From the NCBI GenBank assembly GCA_046483065.1, contig JAWODW010000044.1, positions 124,001-188,000 on the forward strand: a stretch of DNA of 64,000 nucleotides, read 5' to 3'. The notes beneath the pieces are model-generated. The model ran no database searches, was not told the origin of the DNA, and saw only the letters and a list, made by a program, of their open reading frames with translations. This DNA comes from JAWVYT01 sp046483065. Its GTDB lineage: Bacteria > Gemmatimonadota > Gemmatimonadetes > Longimicrobiales > RSA9. Both the position numbers and the translations under genes were made by a program. Shown piece after piece: positions 23,950 through 32,621 of the stretch. Every line of letters begins with the position of its first letter. The stretch's first letter is position 1.

Positions 23950-24831
23950 ATGGCAGCTACAACAAAGAGCCGGCGTAAGAAGAAGGGATTCAAGCCCAAG
24001 TACCCCGACAACAGCGCCCTCGATCACTACCTGAGTGACGTGAGTGAGCACGAGCTCATCACGCCCGAGCGGGAGATCGAGCTGGGGAAGCGTGCGCAGG
24101 CCGGCGACGAGGATGCGGTCATGGAGCTGGCGCGTGCCAACCTCCGGTTCGTGATCAGCGTGGCCAAGAAGTATCAGAACCGCGGTGTCTCGCTGGCGGA
24201 CCTGATCCAGGAGGGCAACGTGGGGCTGGTCACGGCCGCGCGGAAGTTCGACCCGGACCAGGGCGTGAAGTTCATCTCGTACGCGGTGTGGTGGATCCGT
24301 CAGGCGATCCTGGCGAGTCTCGCGAACCACGGCCGGAGCGTGCGGGTGCCGCTGAACCGTGCGAGCGACCTGGCCCGGATCTTCCGCGAGCGGGAGCGGT
24401 TGAAGCAGGAGCTGGGTCGGGATCCGACGCTGGAGGAGGTGGCGGAGGCCGCGGACCTGAAGCCGAACATCGTGCGGCAGCTGCAGACGTTGAACTCGGC
24501 GGAGGTGCGGCTGGATGCGCCCATCGGCGACAGCGATGACAGCTACCTGGTGGAGCGCTTCGTCCTGGACGAGGCCGAAGAGCCCGAGGAGGGCGTGGAG
24601 GACCGCCTCCTGGCTGAGCAGATCAACCGCGCGCTGGACCAGCTGAACCCCCGGGACGCGAAGGTCGTGCGGCTCTACTTCGGGCTGGACGGCGGGGAGA
24701 CTCACACGCTCGAGGAGATCGGCAACATGCTGGGCGTGACCCGGGAGCGGGTCCGCCAGCTCCGTGACCGGGCGCTGAAGCGTCTGCGCGAGGGCGACAT
24801 GGGGCCGGCACTGGAGAGCTTCGCCGCCTGA
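23950..24831 (+). CDS. RpoD-like primary-type sigma factor (short form, second copy)
   Basis: Sigma-70 family factor of 293 residues, again without region 1.1. A basic N-terminal tail (TKSRRKKKGFKPKYPDNS) precedes region 1.2 (ALDHYLSDVSEHELITPEREIELGKRA). Region 2 is canonical (SLADLIQEGNVGLVTAARKFDPDQGVKFISYAVWWIRQA), region 3 is complete, and region 4.2 reads TLEEIGNMLGVTRERVRQLRDRALKRLREG. It is closer to the housekeeping consensus in region 2.3 than the copy at 11829, so this may be the main vegetative factor and the other a variant, though neither can be proven from sequence. rsgA follows after 5 nt, so they are probably cotranscribed. Confidence 0.94.
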   Translation: MAATTKSRRKKKGFKPKYPDNSALDHYLSDVSEHELITPEREIELGKRAQAGDEDAVMELARANLRFVISVAKKYQNRGVSLADLIQEGNVGLVTAARKFDPDQGVKFISYAVWWIRQAILASLANHGRSVRVPLNRASDLARIFRERERLKQELGRDPTLEEVAEAADLKPNIVRQLQTLNSAEVRLDAPIGDSDDSYLVERFVLDEAEEPEEGVEDRLLAEQINRALDQLNPRDAKVVRLYFGLDGGETHTLEEIGNMLGVTRERVRQLRDRALKRLREGDMGPALESFAA

Positions 24832-24836
24832 TCGCC

Positions 24837-25796
24837 ATGCCATCCGGCACCGGCCAGATCCCCGGCCTCGTACGCACCACTGTAGGCGGTGCGTACGAGG
24901 TCGAGCTGCATCCGGGAGGCGTGCCCGGTGCAGGGCAGCCTGCCGGCGCCGGGCAGCCGGACGTGGTGGAGGCCACGCTCCGGGGTCGATTGAAGCAGGA
25001 GCAGCGGACGGGGGACGCGGTGGTGGCGGGCGACCGGGTGTGGGTGCGGCGTCACGAGGATGGCGGCTACACCATCGAGGAGGTGGAAGAGCGGCGCACC
25101 GAGCTGGCGCGGCGGGCGCCGGGCCCCCGCGGGAAGCACCAGGCGAAGGTGGTGGTGGCGAACGTGGACCAGATCGTGGCCGTGTTCTCCGTGGCCCACC
25201 CCGAGCCGCACCTCCGGATGCTCGACCGGTTCCTGGTGCTGGCCGAGGCCAACGGACTGGACGCAGCCATCGTCGCCAACAAGGTGGACCTCGACCGTGA
25301 GGCCGCCGCAGCGTTCGAGGCCTATGAGGCCATCGGCTACCCTGTCGTCTACACCAGTGCGGAGACCGGTGAGGGCGTGGACGCGCTCCATGAGCTGCTG
25401 TGCGGGCGGACCAGCGTGCTGACGGGGCCGTCGGGTGTAGGGAAATCGAGCCTGCTCAACGTGATGGAGCCGGCCCTCCAGCTCCGGGTCGGTGAGGTGA
25501 GTGGCGCGGTGCGGAAGGGGCGGCACACCACCGTATCTTCCGTGCTGATCCCGCTGGGGTGCGGCGGCTACGTGGCGGACACACCGGGGCTCCGGGAGCT
25601 GGGCCTCTGGGGCGTGGAGGCCCAGGAGCTGGGCGCCTGTTTCCCCGAGCTCCGCCCGTATCTGGGCGAGTGCCAGTTCCGCTCGTGCACCCACACGCAC
25701 GAGCCCGGCTGCGCGGTGCGGGAAGCCGTGGAGTCCGGCGAGATCCGCGCCGACCGATATCACAGCTACGCGGCGCTCCTCGACGGCGACGACTAG
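24837..25796 (+). CDS. rsgA: Ribosome small-subunit-dependent GTPase A
   Basis: Circularly permuted GTPase that checks late 30S ribosome assembly. It is 319 residues: an N-terminal OB-fold (about 10-105), then G-motifs in permuted order, NKVDLDRE (G4), TSAETGEGVD (G5), GPSGVGKSSLLN (G1) and DTPGLREL (G3). A C-terminal zinc knuckle, CQFRSCTHTHEPGC, is present. It starts 5 nt after the sigma factor stop, with GCC-rich sequence and no clear ribosome site, suggesting reinitiation. Confidence 0.96.
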   Translation: MPSGTGQIPGLVRTTVGGAYEVELHPGGVPGAGQPAGAGQPDVVEATLRGRLKQEQRTGDAVVAGDRVWVRRHEDGGYTIEEVEERRTELARRAPGPRGKHQAKVVVANVDQIVAVFSVAHPEPHLRMLDRFLVLAEANGLDAAIVANKVDLDREAAAAFEAYEAIGYPVVYTSAETGEGVDALHELLCGRTSVLTGPSGVGKSSLLNVMEPALQLRVGEVSGAVRKGRHTTVSSVLIPLGCGGYVADTPGLRELGLWGVEAQELGACFPELRPYLGECQFRSCTHTHEPGCAVREAVESGEIRADRYHSYAALLDGDD

Positions 25797-25932
25797 GCCA
25801 CTGGACCCTCGGGCCCGAAACTCGCTGTTACGCATCGCGGGCTGACTCGTCTATACCAGTGGAAGGGGCAGAGACCGGCGCATTCGCCTTCGGCTCTGCC
25901 GCCAGGAGTCCCAGAAGTCAAGGAGCAACACC

Positions 25933-26859
25933 ATGAAGTTGATTCGCACGATGGGCGTCGCAATGCTCGCCCTCCTGTTCACTCTCCCCATGGCGGCGTG
26001 CGATGACGGCACCGACACGGAATTCGGCACCATGTCGATTCAGCTCACCGACGCCGCGGGTGAAGAAGTGGTCGAGGCGTGGGTGACGATCACCGACATC
26101 TACCTGCAGGAAGAGTCGGGCGACAACGACCCCGAGGGCAGCCGGCACTACCTGCTCGAGGGCGACAGCCAGGACCATGAGCTGCTGAGCCTGGCCGACA
26201 GCGTAGCGGACCTGGTGGTGGGCCAGGAGGTCTCCACGGGTACGTACGGCCAGCTCCGGATTGTCATGTCGGACGGCTGTATCGTCACCGATACGGGCAC
26301 CGTCTACACGTCGTCGAGCGGCTACGGCCTGTGCGGCGCTGCTGACGGCACGCTGAACATGCCGAGCTTCGCCCAGACGGGTGCGAAGGTGCTGCTGAAC
26401 GGCCTCGAGGTCACCGGTGGGCAGCAGATCCTGCTTCTGGACTTCGACGTCAGCGACTCGTTCGGCCAGGAGGCCGGCGGCTCGGGCATGTGGGTCATGC
26501 AGCCGGTGATCCACGCGTCGGACATCAGCCTGACGGTGGGGATCGACGTGACGCTCGAATCCGGTGACGTGACGCTGCCCGAGGGGTACGAGCTCGGACA
26601 GTTCAGCGCCACCATGCTGCCCGCCGAGGGTGACAGCTCCCGTGTCAGCTTCACGGACGAGGACGGCGACGGGACCTTCGAGCTGGCCTATCGCTTCCTG
26701 CTCCCGGACCACGGCCCGTTCGATGTACGGCTGAACGCGCCGGACGGTCTGACCGTCACGGAGGATCCGGAGTCGCCGGTGAGCGTGAGCCCCACCAGCG
26801 CCGAGACGGCCACGGTGGACTGGGTGCTGCAGAGCGCGGCGGAAAGTACCGCTAACTAG
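25933..26859 (+). CDS. DUF4382-type lipoprotein
   Basis: A 308-residue secreted lipoprotein: signal peptide ending at the lipobox PMAAC. A domain opening GTMSIQLTDAAGEEVVEAWVTITDIYLQ follows, the typical start of DUF4382 (a beta-rich domain often described in Gemmatimonadota, Bacteroidota and archaeal secreted proteins). The second half (about 200-300) is another beta domain with SVSPTSAETATVDWVLQ at the end. Function unknown. CAAGGAGCAACACC provides a good ribosome site. It is a single-gene unit ending in the terminator at 26894, with a weak TATACC at 25852 as possible -10. Confidence 0.82.
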   Translation: MKLIRTMGVAMLALLFTLPMAACDDGTDTEFGTMSIQLTDAAGEEVVEAWVTITDIYLQEESGDNDPEGSRHYLLEGDSQDHELLSLADSVADLVVGQEVSTGTYGQLRIVMSDGCIVTDTGTVYTSSSGYGLCGAADGTLNMPSFAQTGAKVLLNGLEVTGGQQILLLDFDVSDSFGQEAGGSGMWVMQPVIHASDISLTVGIDVTLESGDVTLPEGYELGQFSATMLPAEGDSSRVSFTDEDGDGTFELAYRFLLPDHGPFDVRLNAPDGLTVTEDPESPVSVSPTSAETATVDWVLQSAAESTAN

Positions 26860-26893
26860 ATCCGGACACGGCCCCACGTCGGGTCGGTAGCGA

Positions 26894-26928
26894 CGAAGCC
26901 CCCACCGGATGATCCGGTGGGGGCTTCG
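26894..26928. terminator. Bidirectional hairpin between the DUF4382 gene and btuB
   Basis: CGAAGCCCCCACCGGAT (26894-26910) is exactly complementary to ATCCGGTGGGGGCTTCG (26912-26928). It lies 35 nt after one stop and 21 nt from the convergent btuB stop. No T-tract follows on either side. Confidence 0.8.
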
Positions 26929-26949
26929 CTGCATCGCGGATGGGTCGGG

Positions 26950-29133
26950 CTACCGCACCTGCATCCGCAGCCCCAGCCGGATCACGCGGCCGAGACCCGG
27001 GAAGCCGGCGATGCTCTGGTACTCGGCGTCCAGGAGGTTCTCGACCCGGAGCAGTCCGGTGACGGTGGGCCCGGGGAGGGGGAGGGCGTGCTCGAAGGAG
27101 AGGTCCCCCGTCGCGTACCCGGGGAGCGTGACCCGGGGCGCCGGGAAGCCGGCCCCGAAATCCAGGTCCGCCCGGGCGCCGACGGCGCGTACGGTGAGGG
27201 CCGCGGAGCCGTCCGCGAGGGTGAACCGGCCCGTCAGGCTGCCGGCGTGGGTCGGCCGCCGGAGCAGCGGCTCACCCGCCACGAACCCCGCGTCGGTGGC
27301 CAGCCCCGGATCCAGGACTTCGGTCTCGAGGTAGGTGTATGACGCCGAAACGCGCACCGGGCCACGCCCGGCTCGGGCCTCGAGCTCCAGCCCCCGGGAC
27401 GCCGCGGCGCCCACGTTGAAGTAGTTCGGGTCGCCGGCATCCGGCGGTGAGAACGTGTACTGGACGAGCTGTTCGAATCGCTGGTCGAACCACGTCGCGG
27501 CCAGGGTGGCCGGCAGTGCGGCCGGGCCCACCTCCTGCTCTACGCCCACCTCCCAGCTCCGGGACCGCTCCGGCTCGAGCCCCGGGTTGCCCAGGTCGCC
27601 GAACCCGCTGCCGTACAGCTGCTCGAAGGCGGGCTCCTTGAAGCCCCGCCCGAGGCCGGCCCGGATCCGGGTGCCGTCCAGCGGCTCCAGGGCGGTGCCC
27701 ACCCGGAACGTCTCGAACGCGCCGTAGCTGTCGCTGTCATCCACGCGGCCGCCCAGGGTGACGTGCACACCCGGGATCGGCTCCGTCAGGAGCTGGAGGT
27801 AGCCGCCCAGTGTGCCGCGGCGGTAGTCGGCCTCGGCGTCGAACGGGCCGAACGCGCTCTCGGAGGTGTATCCCCGGGCGCCGTCCGCTTCCTCCCAGGC
27901 GACGCCGGCGCTGAGCACGGTCCGGGCAGCCAGCCGTTCCGGCACGTCCCAGTCCACCCGGGCGTCCAGCGTCTGCCGCGTCATGGTCCACTCCAGGGTG
28001 GACGCGTACGTGCCCAGCGTGTCGGCCGGGCCGTCCCGCTCATCCACGGACCGCTGCGTGCGGGCGGCGAGCCCCGCCTGGACCCGGGCGTCGAGCCGCC
28101 GATGGAGCCGGAACCCCAGCGACGCCGACGTGGTCCACGTTTCCCGGTCCAGCCGGGCGTTGGTGTCCACCAGCGCGCCCGTGCCATCGGTGGGGAAGTG
28201 GGAGCGACTGTCGCTGTAGCGCGTGCTTACCGCGAACTCCGCCCCGGCGCCGGGGGCCCACGCCAGGCGAGCCGTGCCCGTGGTATGGCGCCGCTCGTTG
28301 TTCAGCGGGTAGAGACCGTCGGACCACGACCGGCTCCCACCCACGGCATAGCTTACATCGCCCGCGGCCCCGCTGACCGTGGCTTCGGCGTCCCAGAGGG
28401 GATACACGTCCGGCGACGGGCCGGCCGCCGATCCGCCGGCACCGGTCGAGCCCGCGTCCGCCGCTGAGCCCGCCGGCCCGCGCTCCCGGCCCCGGCCGCC
28501 CAGCACCTGTGCCGTCACGCTCGGCGCGCCCGAGCCGCGGCGGGTGAAGACCTGGACCACGCCGGCCACCGCGTCGCTGCCGTAGAGCACGCTCACGGGG
28601 CCGCGGACCACCTCGATCCGCTCCACCTGGTCCGTGGACAGGTCCGCGAAGTCGAACGCGCCGCCCGGGTCGTTCACGGCCACGCCGTCCACCAGCACCT
28701 TCACGTAGTCCGCCTCGCCGCCCCGAAGGAAAAGCGATGTCTGGGCCCCGATCGAGCCCGCCCGGGCGATGGTGGCCGCAGGCGTGGCGACGAGCGCCTC
28801 CGCCACCGTCCGGACCCCGCGGCGCCGGAGCTCCTCACCCGTCCATACCGTCACCGGCGTCGGGAGCGCCTCACGGGCCAACGGGACGCGGGTGGCCGTC
28901 ACGACGATGCCGGGCAGCGAGATCGTGTCGCCTGCCGTGTCGCCTGCCGCGTCGCCTGCCGCGTCGCCTGCCGCGTCGCCTGCCGCGTCGATGGTTTCGG
29001 CGCGGGTCGACGCCGCGGCCCGGGTCGAGGCCGCGGTGCGGGCCGAATCCCCGGCCTGCGCGGATAGGGGGCTCGCCGGCACGAGAACAGTGGACAGCGC
29101 AGTCGCCAGGGTAAGGACAGAGAACGTGGTCAT
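26950..29133 (-). CDS. btuB: TonB-dependent outer-membrane receptor, BtuB-like (cobalamin)
   Basis: A 727-residue TonB-dependent receptor. The ATG at 29133 begins a signal peptide (FSVLTLATALSTVLVPASPLSAQ); the frame upstream is an unrelated extension. After a low-complexity linker made of AAGD repeats come the TonB box region (ISLPGIVVTATR), the plug (VAEALVATPAATIARAG ... DQVERIEVVRGPVSVLYGSDAVAGVVQVFTRRG, about 60-190) and a 22-stranded barrel ending ...GRVIRLGLRMQVR. Cobalamin as substrate is inferred from its place behind btuFCD and the riboswitch. It is preceded by an AT-rich region with an inverted repeat, so it may have its own control. Confidence 0.88.
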   Translation of the reverse strand: MTTFSVLTLATALSTVLVPASPLSAQAGDSARTAASTRAAASTRAETIDAAGDAAGDAAGDAAGDTAGDTISLPGIVVTATRVPLAREALPTPVTVWTGEELRRRGVRTVAEALVATPAATIARAGSIGAQTSLFLRGGEADYVKVLVDGVAVNDPGGAFDFADLSTDQVERIEVVRGPVSVLYGSDAVAGVVQVFTRRGSGAPSVTAQVLGGRGRERGPAGSAADAGSTGAGGSAAGPSPDVYPLWDAEATVSGAAGDVSYAVGGSRSWSDGLYPLNNERRHTTGTARLAWAPGAGAEFAVSTRYSDSRSHFPTDGTGALVDTNARLDRETWTTSASLGFRLHRRLDARVQAGLAARTQRSVDERDGPADTLGTYASTLEWTMTRQTLDARVDWDVPERLAARTVLSAGVAWEEADGARGYTSESAFGPFDAEADYRRGTLGGYLQLLTEPIPGVHVTLGGRVDDSDSYGAFETFRVGTALEPLDGTRIRAGLGRGFKEPAFEQLYGSGFGDLGNPGLEPERSRSWEVGVEQEVGPAALPATLAATWFDQRFEQLVQYTFSPPDAGDPNYFNVGAAASRGLELEARAGRGPVRVSASYTYLETEVLDPGLATDAGFVAGEPLLRRPTHAGSLTGRFTLADGSAALTVRAVGARADLDFGAGFPAPRVTLPGYATGDLSFEHALPLPGPTVTGLLRVENLLDAEYQSIAGFPGLGRVIRLGLRMQVR
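28925..28990. repeat. 12-bp tandem repeat inside btuB
   Basis: Five full 12-bp units (G[C/T]GTCGCCTGCC) run from 28925 to 28984, with a partial sixth. They encode consecutive AAGD/TAGD tetrapeptides in the linker between signal peptide and TonB box. In-frame length variation would be tolerated. Confidence 0.85.
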
Positions 29134-29188
29134 AGCGTCGAGTGCGAGGTTCGAGGTCGGGCGGGGTGCACCTTCTCGGCGTTGAAAG

Positions 29189-29293
29189 TCATTCGAGCTT
29201 GAACGAACTACTTTCACGATCGAATCGTAAGTCGTTGTATACCAATGGCTTGACATATATATTTCGAAAATAGTTCATTCACGTTCGAACGAT
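29189..29293. promoter_or_regulatory. AT-rich control region upstream of btuB with a 27-bp inverted repeat
   Basis: Two imperfect inverted copies of TAGTTC[A/G]TTCA[C/A]G[T/C]TCGAA[C/T]GA lie at 29189-29215 and 29266-29293, separated by 50 nt of unusually AT-rich sequence (including ATATATAT). The arrangement suggests a pair of operator sites or a long hairpin. It is between btuD and btuB, both minus strand. No certain promoter hexamers were found on that strand. Confidence 0.5.
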
Positions 29294-29354
29294 CTCGCAA
29301 TGTGGAGACGGGTCTCGCGCCGACGGTCGCGGCGATGGGGGTCCTGTTTCCGGC

Positions 29355-30248
29355 TCATTGCTGGCTGCCGGGTCCGAGGCTGCCGGATTCGAGGTCGTCG
29401 GATTCGAGGTCGTCGGATTCGGGGCTGTCGGGTGCGCGGCTGCGTCTTTCGCTGCCGCCGTTTCGGAGCGGAGTCACCTGCGGGGCGCTGGCGTCGGGGC
29501 CGGGGCCGGGATGCCGGGCCACGGCCACGGGCCAGCCGTAGACGGCTTCGAGGGTCTCAGCGGTGAAGACCCGGGCGGGGGTGCCCTCGGCGGCGGGTCG
29601 GCCCCGGTCCATGAGGAGGAGGCGGTCGGCGTAGCGAGCGGCCACGTTGAGGTTGTGGGTGACCATGAGGATGGTGACGTCGCTGTCGGCGAGGCCCCGG
29701 AGCAGCTCGAAGATCCCCATCTCGTGGGCGATGTCGAGGGATGCGGTGGGCTCGTCGAGGACGAGGGTGTCGGGCTCCTGGGCGAGGGCCCGGGCCAGGC
29801 GCGCCCGTTGGCGCTCGCCGCCGGAGAGGGTGCCCATGGGGCGGGCGGCGAAGTCGGCGATGTCGCAGCGTGCCATGGCGGAGGCGACGGCGGACCGGTC
29901 GGCGGCGCGCTCGCCGTGCCAGGGTCCGAGGTGGGGGTAACGCCCCATGGCCACGAGTTCGCGGACGGTCAGGGGGAAGACGAGCTCCTCGGACTGGCGG
30001 ACGACGCCGATGCGGCGAGCGAGCTCGCGGCGGTCCCAGTCATCGAGGGGTCGGCCGTCGTGCTCGATGGTCCCGGCGTCGGGTCCGAGGGCGCCGAGGA
30101 GGAGGCGGAGGAGGGTGGTCTTCCCGCATCCGTTGGGGCCGATGATGGCGTAGAAGGCGCCCCTGGGGACGGCGAGGTCGACGTCGTGGACGGCGTCGCG
30201 GGCGGCGCCGGGGTAGCGGTATCGGAGCCTGGTGGCCTGGTAGATCAC
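29355..30248 (-). CDS. btuD: Cobalamin ABC importer ATPase, BtuD-like
   Basis: ATP-binding subunit of a B12/iron-siderophore-type (FecCD) importer, 297 residues. Walker A GPNGCGKTTLLRLLL lies near residue 37, signature LSGGERQRARLARAL near 140, Walker B DTLVLDEPTASLD near 160, and the switch histidine in MVTHN. Its ATG overlaps the stop of the permease gene by 4 bp. The last 60 residues are low-complexity and end in repeats of DDLES encoded by a 15-bp tandem repeat, so the true functional end is near the GWPVAVARH segment. Confidence 0.93.
   Translation of the reverse strand: MIYQATRLRYRYPGAARDAVHDVDLAVPRGAFYAIIGPNGCGKTTLLRLLLGALGPDAGTIEHDGRPLDDWDRRELARRIGVVRQSEELVFPLTVRELVAMGRYPHLGPWHGERAADRSAVASAMARCDIADFAARPMGTLSGGERQRARLARALAQEPDTLVLDEPTASLDIAHEMGIFELLRGLADSDVTILMVTHNLNVAARYADRLLLMDRGRPAAEGTPARVFTAETLEAVYGWPVAVARHPGPGPDASAPQVTPLRNGGSERRSRAPDSPESDDLESDDLESGSLGPGSQQ
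29371..29430. repeat. 15-bp tandem repeat at the 3' end of btuD
   Basis: Four 15-bp units, two of them identical (GATTCGAGGTCGTCG at 29386 and 29401), the outer two degenerate. They encode the repeated DDLES tail of BtuD. Confidence 0.8.
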
Positions 30249-31249
30249 GCGTCGCCTCCGGGCCGGCGGGTGAGGAGCACGACGAAGACGGGGACGCCGA
30301 TGATGGCGGTGACGACGCCCACGGGCAGCTCGACGGGTGCGGCCACGGTGCGGGCGGCGGTGTCGGCGAGGAGGAGGAACGCGCCGCCGGCGATGGCGCT
30401 GCCGGGGAGGAGGAACCGGTGGTCGCCGCTCCAGACCAGCCGGAGCGCGTGGGGCACGATGAGCCCGACGAAGCCGATGACCCCCGCGGCGGCCACGCCG
30501 GCGGCCACGAGCAGCGACGCGACGACGTAGGCGACGCGCTTCACGCGCTCGACGCGCGTCCCCAGATAGAGCGCGGTCTCCTCGCCGATGGCCATGAGGT
30601 TGAGGGGCCGGGCCAGGGCCAGGAGGACGCCGAGCGCCGGGAGGGTGTAGAGGGCCAGGAGCCCGACGGAGGACCAGGTCGCCGAGGCCAGGCTGCCCAT
30701 CATCCAGAAGATGGCCGACCGGAACGTCTCGACATCGGCCAGGGTGAGGAGGAGGAGGATGACGGCGTTGAAGAACGCGCCGACCACCACGCCGGCGAGC
30801 AGGAGCACGCGGGTGTCGAGGGTGGTGCCGACGGAGGCGGCGATGCGGAAGACCAGGAGGATGGCGCCGATCCCGCCGGCGAAGGCGGCCAGGGGCACGA
30901 GCCAGCCGGGCGCGGCGGCGATGAAGCCGATGACGGCGACCGCGCCCACGGCGGCGCCGCCGGAGACGCCGAGGATGTACGGTTCGGCCAGCGGGTTCCG
31001 GAGCAGCGCCTGGAAGACGGTGCCGGACACGGCCAGCGCGGCGCCGATGATGACGGCCAGCACCGCCCGGGGCAGGCGCAGGTCGACCACGATGGCGCGG
31101 GTGGTGGCGTCGGTCCGGTCGAGGAGTGCGTCGACGATCCCGCCCGGCGGCACCGGCACGGCGCCGACGCCCACGGCCAGCAGGAGTGTTCCGACGAGGA
31201 CCACGGTCAGGGTCAGGAGGCGGCCGGCGATGGACCAGCGGGGGATCAT
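30245..31249 (-). CDS. btuC: Cobalamin ABC importer permease, BtuC-like (FecCD family)
   Basis: A 334-residue polytopic permease with the ten-helix plan of the FecCD family. Characteristic text includes LRLPRAVLAVIIGAALAVSGTVFQALLRNPLAEPYILGVSGGAAVG and the coupling-helix region GVIGFVGLIVPHALRLVWSGDHRFLLPGSAIAGGAFLLLADTAART. Start and stop overlap neighbours by 4 bp on both sides (btuF upstream, btuD downstream), so all three are translated from one message controlled by the riboswitch. Confidence 0.95.
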   Translation of the reverse strand: MIPRWSIAGRLLTLTVVLVGTLLLAVGVGAVPVPPGGIVDALLDRTDATTRAIVVDLRLPRAVLAVIIGAALAVSGTVFQALLRNPLAEPYILGVSGGAAVGAVAVIGFIAAAPGWLVPLAAFAGGIGAILLVFRIAASVGTTLDTRVLLLAGVVVGAFFNAVILLLLTLADVETFRSAIFWMMGSLASATWSSVGLLALYTLPALGVLLALARPLNLMAIGEETALYLGTRVERVKRVAYVVASLLVAAGVAAAGVIGFVGLIVPHALRLVWSGDHRFLLPGSAIAGGAFLLLADTAARTVAAPVELPVGVVTAIIGVPVFVVLLTRRPGGDA

Positions 31250-32307
31250 GGTCCGCCCCCGGGGAGACCGGTGAGCCGGCCGTGGATCAGGCGAGCGAGC
31301 GTCGCGGCTGCCTCATCCATCCGGGGCCCGGGCCGGTTCACCAGGTCCGGGTCCACGAGGTGGACGCGGCCGGTGCGTACGGCGGGCACGCTCCGCCACC
31401 CGGGTCGTCCCCGGAGCGCGGCCAGGGGCGCTCGGGTCGCCGACCCGACGATGACGATCTCCGGCCCCCGACGCACCACCTCCTCCAGGGAGAGCTGGGG
31501 CCAGAGGATGTCCATGTCGGCCAGGACGTTCCGGGCCCCGGCCCGGTCCAGGAGCTGGTCCACGAAGGTGCCGGGGCCGGCGGCCATGAGGGGGTCCATC
31601 CCGATGAGGAAGAGGACCTCCGGCCGGCCCCGGCCCGCGACGGCGGCGGTCACGGCTTCGAACCCGGCTTCCACCTCGGCGATGGCGGTCCCGGCGGCGC
31701 TGTCGCGGGCCAGCAGCGTGCCCAGGTCCCGGGCCGTCTCGAGCCCCTCCTCGATGGTCTCCGATGGCGCCGCGTAAACGGCGATGTCCATGGCCTCGAG
31801 ACGCGCCACCAGCGACCGGCTGGGGGCGTCGGGCCACGCCACCACCAGGTCGGGCCGGCGCGCGGCGAGCCACTCGACGCTCGGCGTCAGCCCGCCGCCC
31901 ACCGACGGGAGCGTGTCCACCGCCGGGTGGTGGTCGTAGTCGGTGCGGGCCACGAGACGGTCGGCCGCGTCCAGGGCGATAACCCACTCGGTCACCGACG
32001 GCATCATGGAGACGATCCGCCGGGCGGGGGCGTCGAGGGTCACGGTCCGGTTGGCGCCGTCGACCACGGAGAGGGGTCCGCGGCTCGCGGCCGAGTCGGC
32101 GGGCGCGGCGCTCTCTCGGCTCGCGGCGTCCTCACCGGTGCAGGCGGCGAGAGCGGAGAGGAGGAGGGTGAGCGCCAGCGCCACGGGTCCGGGACCGCGA
32201 CGGGCGGGCCATCGGCTGAACGGTGGGGCGTCAGCCCGGTTGGCCGGTCCGGTGGCCTGACGCGCCGGCCAGCGCGTGGCCGCCCTGATGGCAGGGTCTG
32301 GATGCAT
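31246..32307 (-). CDS. btuF: Cobalamin-binding lipoprotein, BtuF-like
   Basis: Substrate-binding protein of the importer, 353 residues. The N-terminus has a long basic stretch (about 40 residues), then a hydrophobic core and lipobox LAAC. The binding-protein fold starts at LSVVDGANRTVTLDAPARRIVSMMPSVTEWVIAL and continues as a typical class III (helical backbone) binding protein. The ATG at 32307 is supported by GAGGGAG 10 nt upstream, which lies in a hairpin. The B12 assignment rests on the cobalamin riboswitch directly upstream. Confidence 0.9.
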   Translation of the reverse strand: MHPDPAIRAATRWPARQATGPANRADAPPFSRWPARRGPGPVALALTLLLSALAACTGEDAASRESAAPADSAASRGPLSVVDGANRTVTLDAPARRIVSMMPSVTEWVIALDAADRLVARTDYDHHPAVDTLPSVGGGLTPSVEWLAARRPDLVVAWPDAPSRSLVARLEAMDIAVYAAPSETIEEGLETARDLGTLLARDSAAGTAIAEVEAGFEAVTAAVAGRGRPEVLFLIGMDPLMAAGPGTFVDQLLDRAGARNVLADMDILWPQLSLEEVVRRGPEIVIVGSATRAPLAALRGRPGWRSVPAVRTGRVHLVDPDLVNRPGPRMDEAAATLARLIHGRLTGLPGGGP

Positions 32308-32310
32308 TGT

Positions 32311-32343
32311 GGCCCGTCTCCCTCATTCGGGGGGATACGGGCC
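32311..32343 (-). promoter_or_regulatory. Ribosome-site-sequestering hairpin of btuF (riboswitch expression platform)
   Basis: On the minus strand GGCCCGT and ACGGGCC (32343-32337 and 32317-32311) pair, with an inner TCCC/GGGA match. The enclosed GAGGGAG (32324-32318) is the btuF ribosome site, 10 nt before the ATG. Folding would hide it, so the riboswitch probably acts on translation start. Confidence 0.65.
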
Positions 32344-32411
32344 GTTGGCGGTCACGAGACCGGTCAGCGCACCGCGTCCCCTCGCCCTCGAAGGGTGTTT
32401 GATAGCGGGCA

Positions 32412-32609
32412 CGAGCGGAGTCGGTCTCCTGGCTCGAGGCGGCGTCGCTCGCCTTCCCGGTCGCGCCCGTGCATCGGGGCTCCCAGTGGCACTCTGAGCG
32501 GGCCATCCGTACCTGCGCACGATCGGTGATCGGTCGTGCGCCCGGTCCGGGCCTCTTACAGTGGCGGGGCCGCGCCGGATTCGCACCGGCTTCCGTTGGA
32601 CCCCGCTCG
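32412..32609 (-). ncRNA. Cobalamin riboswitch
   Basis: On the minus strand the core motifs occur in order: GGAAGCCGGTGCGAATCC, then CCCCGCCACTGTAAG, then GCCACTGGGA, and the B12 box AGCCAGGAGACC (32434-32423). The closing P1 helix is visible as CGAGCGG (32609-32603) with CCGCTCG (32418-32412). All conserved elements of the family are present. It lies 105 nt upstream of btuF and should reduce btuFCD expression when B12 is abundant. Confidence 0.95.
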
Positions 32610-32621
32610 CGTTATGGGCTG

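Noticed and set aside
28925..29430. Short direct repeats that might suggest a CRISPR array
   Set aside because: Units are 12 and 15 bp, contiguous without spacers, in frame within btuB and btuD, and no cas genes are near.
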